From positions 181,601-245,600 of the forward strand of contig NZ_AXBI01000019.1 in the NCBI RefSeq assembly GCF_000473325.1: a DNA stretch of 64,000 nucleotides. The letters run 5' to 3'. Source of the stretch: Leisingera caerulea DSM 24564. Lineage in GTDB: Bacteria; Pseudomonadota; Alphaproteobacteria; Rhodobacterales; Rhodobacteraceae. The position numbers and the translations under genes were made by a program. Positions 62,873 through 64,000 of the stretch are shown here, piece by piece. Numbering within the stretch: the stretch's first letter is position 1; every line of letters starts with the position of its first letter. The notes beneath the pieces were generated by a model. The model was not told the DNA's origin and ran no database searches. It worked only from the letters and a program-made list of their open reading frames with translations.

Positions 62873-63102
62873 AGTGTCCTCCCTTGGATCAGATCCACTG
62901 AGCCCGCGAACCGGGGCCCTCTCCTGCTGCCGCTCGGTTTGCCGCCTCCACTCTCCAGCCCTCCCGGCCGGACCGCGGCTTGCCATACTCACGCGGCTTG
63001 GCTCCAGAAACGCCGGTTTCGCCGGATTCAAAACTGTGCAAACATGCGCGAACTGACACGGGATGATCCACACTCGCGTCAGAACGCGAAGGATATTGAC
63101 GC

Positions 63103-63906
63103 TTGTCTGGGAATTTTTCAGAAAATCTGCGCTCGCTCTGCGCTGAGCATGGCAGCATTGCGCAGATCTGCCGCGAGATCGGCCTCAACCGCCAGCAGTT
63201 CAACCGCTACCTCAATGGCAGCAGCCTGCCCTCCGCGCACAACCTGCGCCGGATTGCCCGGTATTTCGCGATCCCGGAATCGCAGCTGTTTGCCGCGCAG
63301 TCAGAGTTTGAAGCCCGCCTCGCCGAGGCAGCCGGTCCCGCCACGCACAGCCCGGGCGAGGAATTCCTGGCGCCCTTCCGCGGACAGCAGCGCAATCTGA
63401 AACGCTACCTCGGCTTCTACCACGCCTATTTCCACACCCCCTCCTGGGGCGACGGCATCTTCTGCGCGCTGACCCGGTTCATAGAACAGGACGGGCTGAT
63501 TCTGTCCCGCAACCTGGAAATTGCCCATGACCCGGAGCAGAGCATCCGGCAGATCTCGCGCTATCGGGGGCTGGTGGCGATGCGGGGCAACCGGCTGTTC
63601 ATCACCGAGCACGAGCGTGCCCGTGAAGGCAGCGTGGCGCAGACCATCCTATTTTCGGCCCACCGGCAGCAGCTGAAATACCTGCGCGGCATGACCATGG
63701 GGCTGGCCTGGCGGCCGTTCCCCCGCCCCTATGCTGCGCGGACGATCTGGAAACGGCTGGATGAGCGGGTCACAGCGCGCGAGGCGATTGCCGCCTGCGG
63801 CGTTCACCCGGTGCGCAGCCCGCGGATTGACCCGACAGTCAGGAAATATCTGGAAACCCCGGCCAAGGAAGATCTGCCGGACATCAACGGCAGCTACCTG
63901 CTTTAA
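63103..63906 (+). CDS. HTH (XRE-like) transcriptional regulator, divergent from the Opp operon
   Basis: 267 residues, starting at TTG 63103 with AAGGA about 9 bp upstream. N-terminal HTH: LRSLCAEHGSIAQICREIGL, NRQQFNRYLNGSSLPSAHNL (about 9-48). The rest, with YLGFYHAYFHTPSWGDGIF and RGLVAMRGNRLFI, looks like an unassigned effector-binding domain; no named family recognised. It lies 230 bp from the Opp binding-protein gene in the opposite direction, so it may control that operon. A strong terminator follows. Confidence 0.8.
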   Translation: MSGNFSENLRSLCAEHGSIAQICREIGLNRQQFNRYLNGSSLPSAHNLRRIARYFAIPESQLFAAQSEFEARLAEAAGPATHSPGEEFLAPFRGQQRNLKRYLGFYHAYFHTPSWGDGIFCALTRFIEQDGLILSRNLEIAHDPEQSIRQISRYRGLVAMRGNRLFITEHERAREGSVAQTILFSAHRQQLKYLRGMTMGLAWRPFPRPYAARTIWKRLDERVTAREAIAACGVHPVRSPRIDPTVRKYLETPAKEDLPDINGSYLL

Positions 63907-63924
63907 GGCTGCAACCCCGGTGAG

Positions 63925-63959
63925 AAAGGCGGCCCTTCGGCCGCCTTTTCTGTTTTATT
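63925..63959 (+). terminator. Intrinsic terminator of the HTH regulator gene
   Basis: AAAGGCGGCC (63925-63934), loop CTTC, GGCCGCCTTT (63939-63948), then TTCTGTTTTATTT: a textbook hairpin plus T-run. Confidence 0.9.
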
Positions 63960-63966
63960 TCCGGTT

Positions 63967-64000
63967 TCAGTTGCCTGAGCTGCTGTCATCGCTGCCGCCG
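63967..64000 (-). CDS. Possible C-terminus of a gene entering from the right edge
   Basis: On the minus strand the last bases read ...GSDDSSSGN followed by a TGA stop at 63967-63969. The Ser/Asp/Gly-rich tail could end a leftward gene, and the terminator just beyond could serve both genes. Too short to identify or to be sure. Confidence 0.3.
   Translation of the reverse strand, partial: GGSDDSSSGN

Overview
The window looks like a chromosomal segment of a marine Roseobacter-group alphaproteobacterium (Rhodobacteraceae, of the Leisingera/Phaeobacter/Ruegeria kind). This is inferred from the high GC content, dense operons with 4-bp ATGA overlaps, two TRAP transporter operons, an organosulfonate catabolic locus, a bacteriophytochrome and many LysR/Lrp/TetR/LacI regulators. 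No rRNA, tRNA, CRISPR array, insertion sequence or phage gene was seen.

Layout: (1) 135-5662, a leftward branched-chain 2-oxoacid dehydrogenase operon (E1alpha, E1beta, E2, E3) with a divergent Lrp-type regulator. (2) 5684-13035, a RutR-like TetR regulator and a leftward operon encoding a complete coenzyme F420 pathway (cofG-cofH-cofD-cofC-cofE), NADPH:F420 reductase and one F420-type luciferase-like oxidoreductase. (3) 13274-22362, rightward pntAB (proton-translocating transhydrogenase) followed by late reductive pyrimidine catabolism genes: omega-aminotransferase, N-carbamoyl amidohydrolase, dihydropyrimidinase, NCS1 transporter, then a DUF1330 protein. No dihydropyrimidine dehydrogenase gene is present, which prompts the main hypothesis here: the F420-dependent enzyme may supply the missing pyrimidine reduction step. 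(4) 22475-32654, a leftward operon for C3 sulfonate (2,3-dihydroxypropane-1-sulfonate, DHPS) catabolism: a small membrane protein, a TRAP transporter, HpsN, SDR and zinc dehydrogenases, Usp, sulfopyruvate decarboxylase ComDE and an FMN hydroxyacid dehydrogenase. A divergent LacI regulator and twin palindromic operators lie at its head.

(5) 32778-37756, the DabAB inorganic carbon pump with a divergent LysR regulator. (6) 38019-40811, aconitase B. (7) 41214-44074, bacteriophytochrome and overlapping heme oxygenase. (8) 44258-48836, two chemoreceptors. (9) 49162-54229, an Lrp regulator, a LysR regulator and a divergent TRAP transporter operon ending in a Usp. (10) 54289-62872, a leftward Opp-type ABC importer operon ending in a YtcJ-like amidohydrolase and an M81 metallopeptidase, with a divergent HTH regulator (63103-63906) followed by a clear intrinsic terminator.

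Proposed cooperation, part known and part inferred: PntAB makes NADPH, NpdG passes it to F420, and F420H2 feeds the LLM-family oxidoreductase. The pyrimidine module would release beta-alanine, CO2 and ammonia. The DHPS operon would convert DHPS through sulfolactate and sulfopyruvate to sulfoacetaldehyde; the next enzyme (Xsc) is not in this window.
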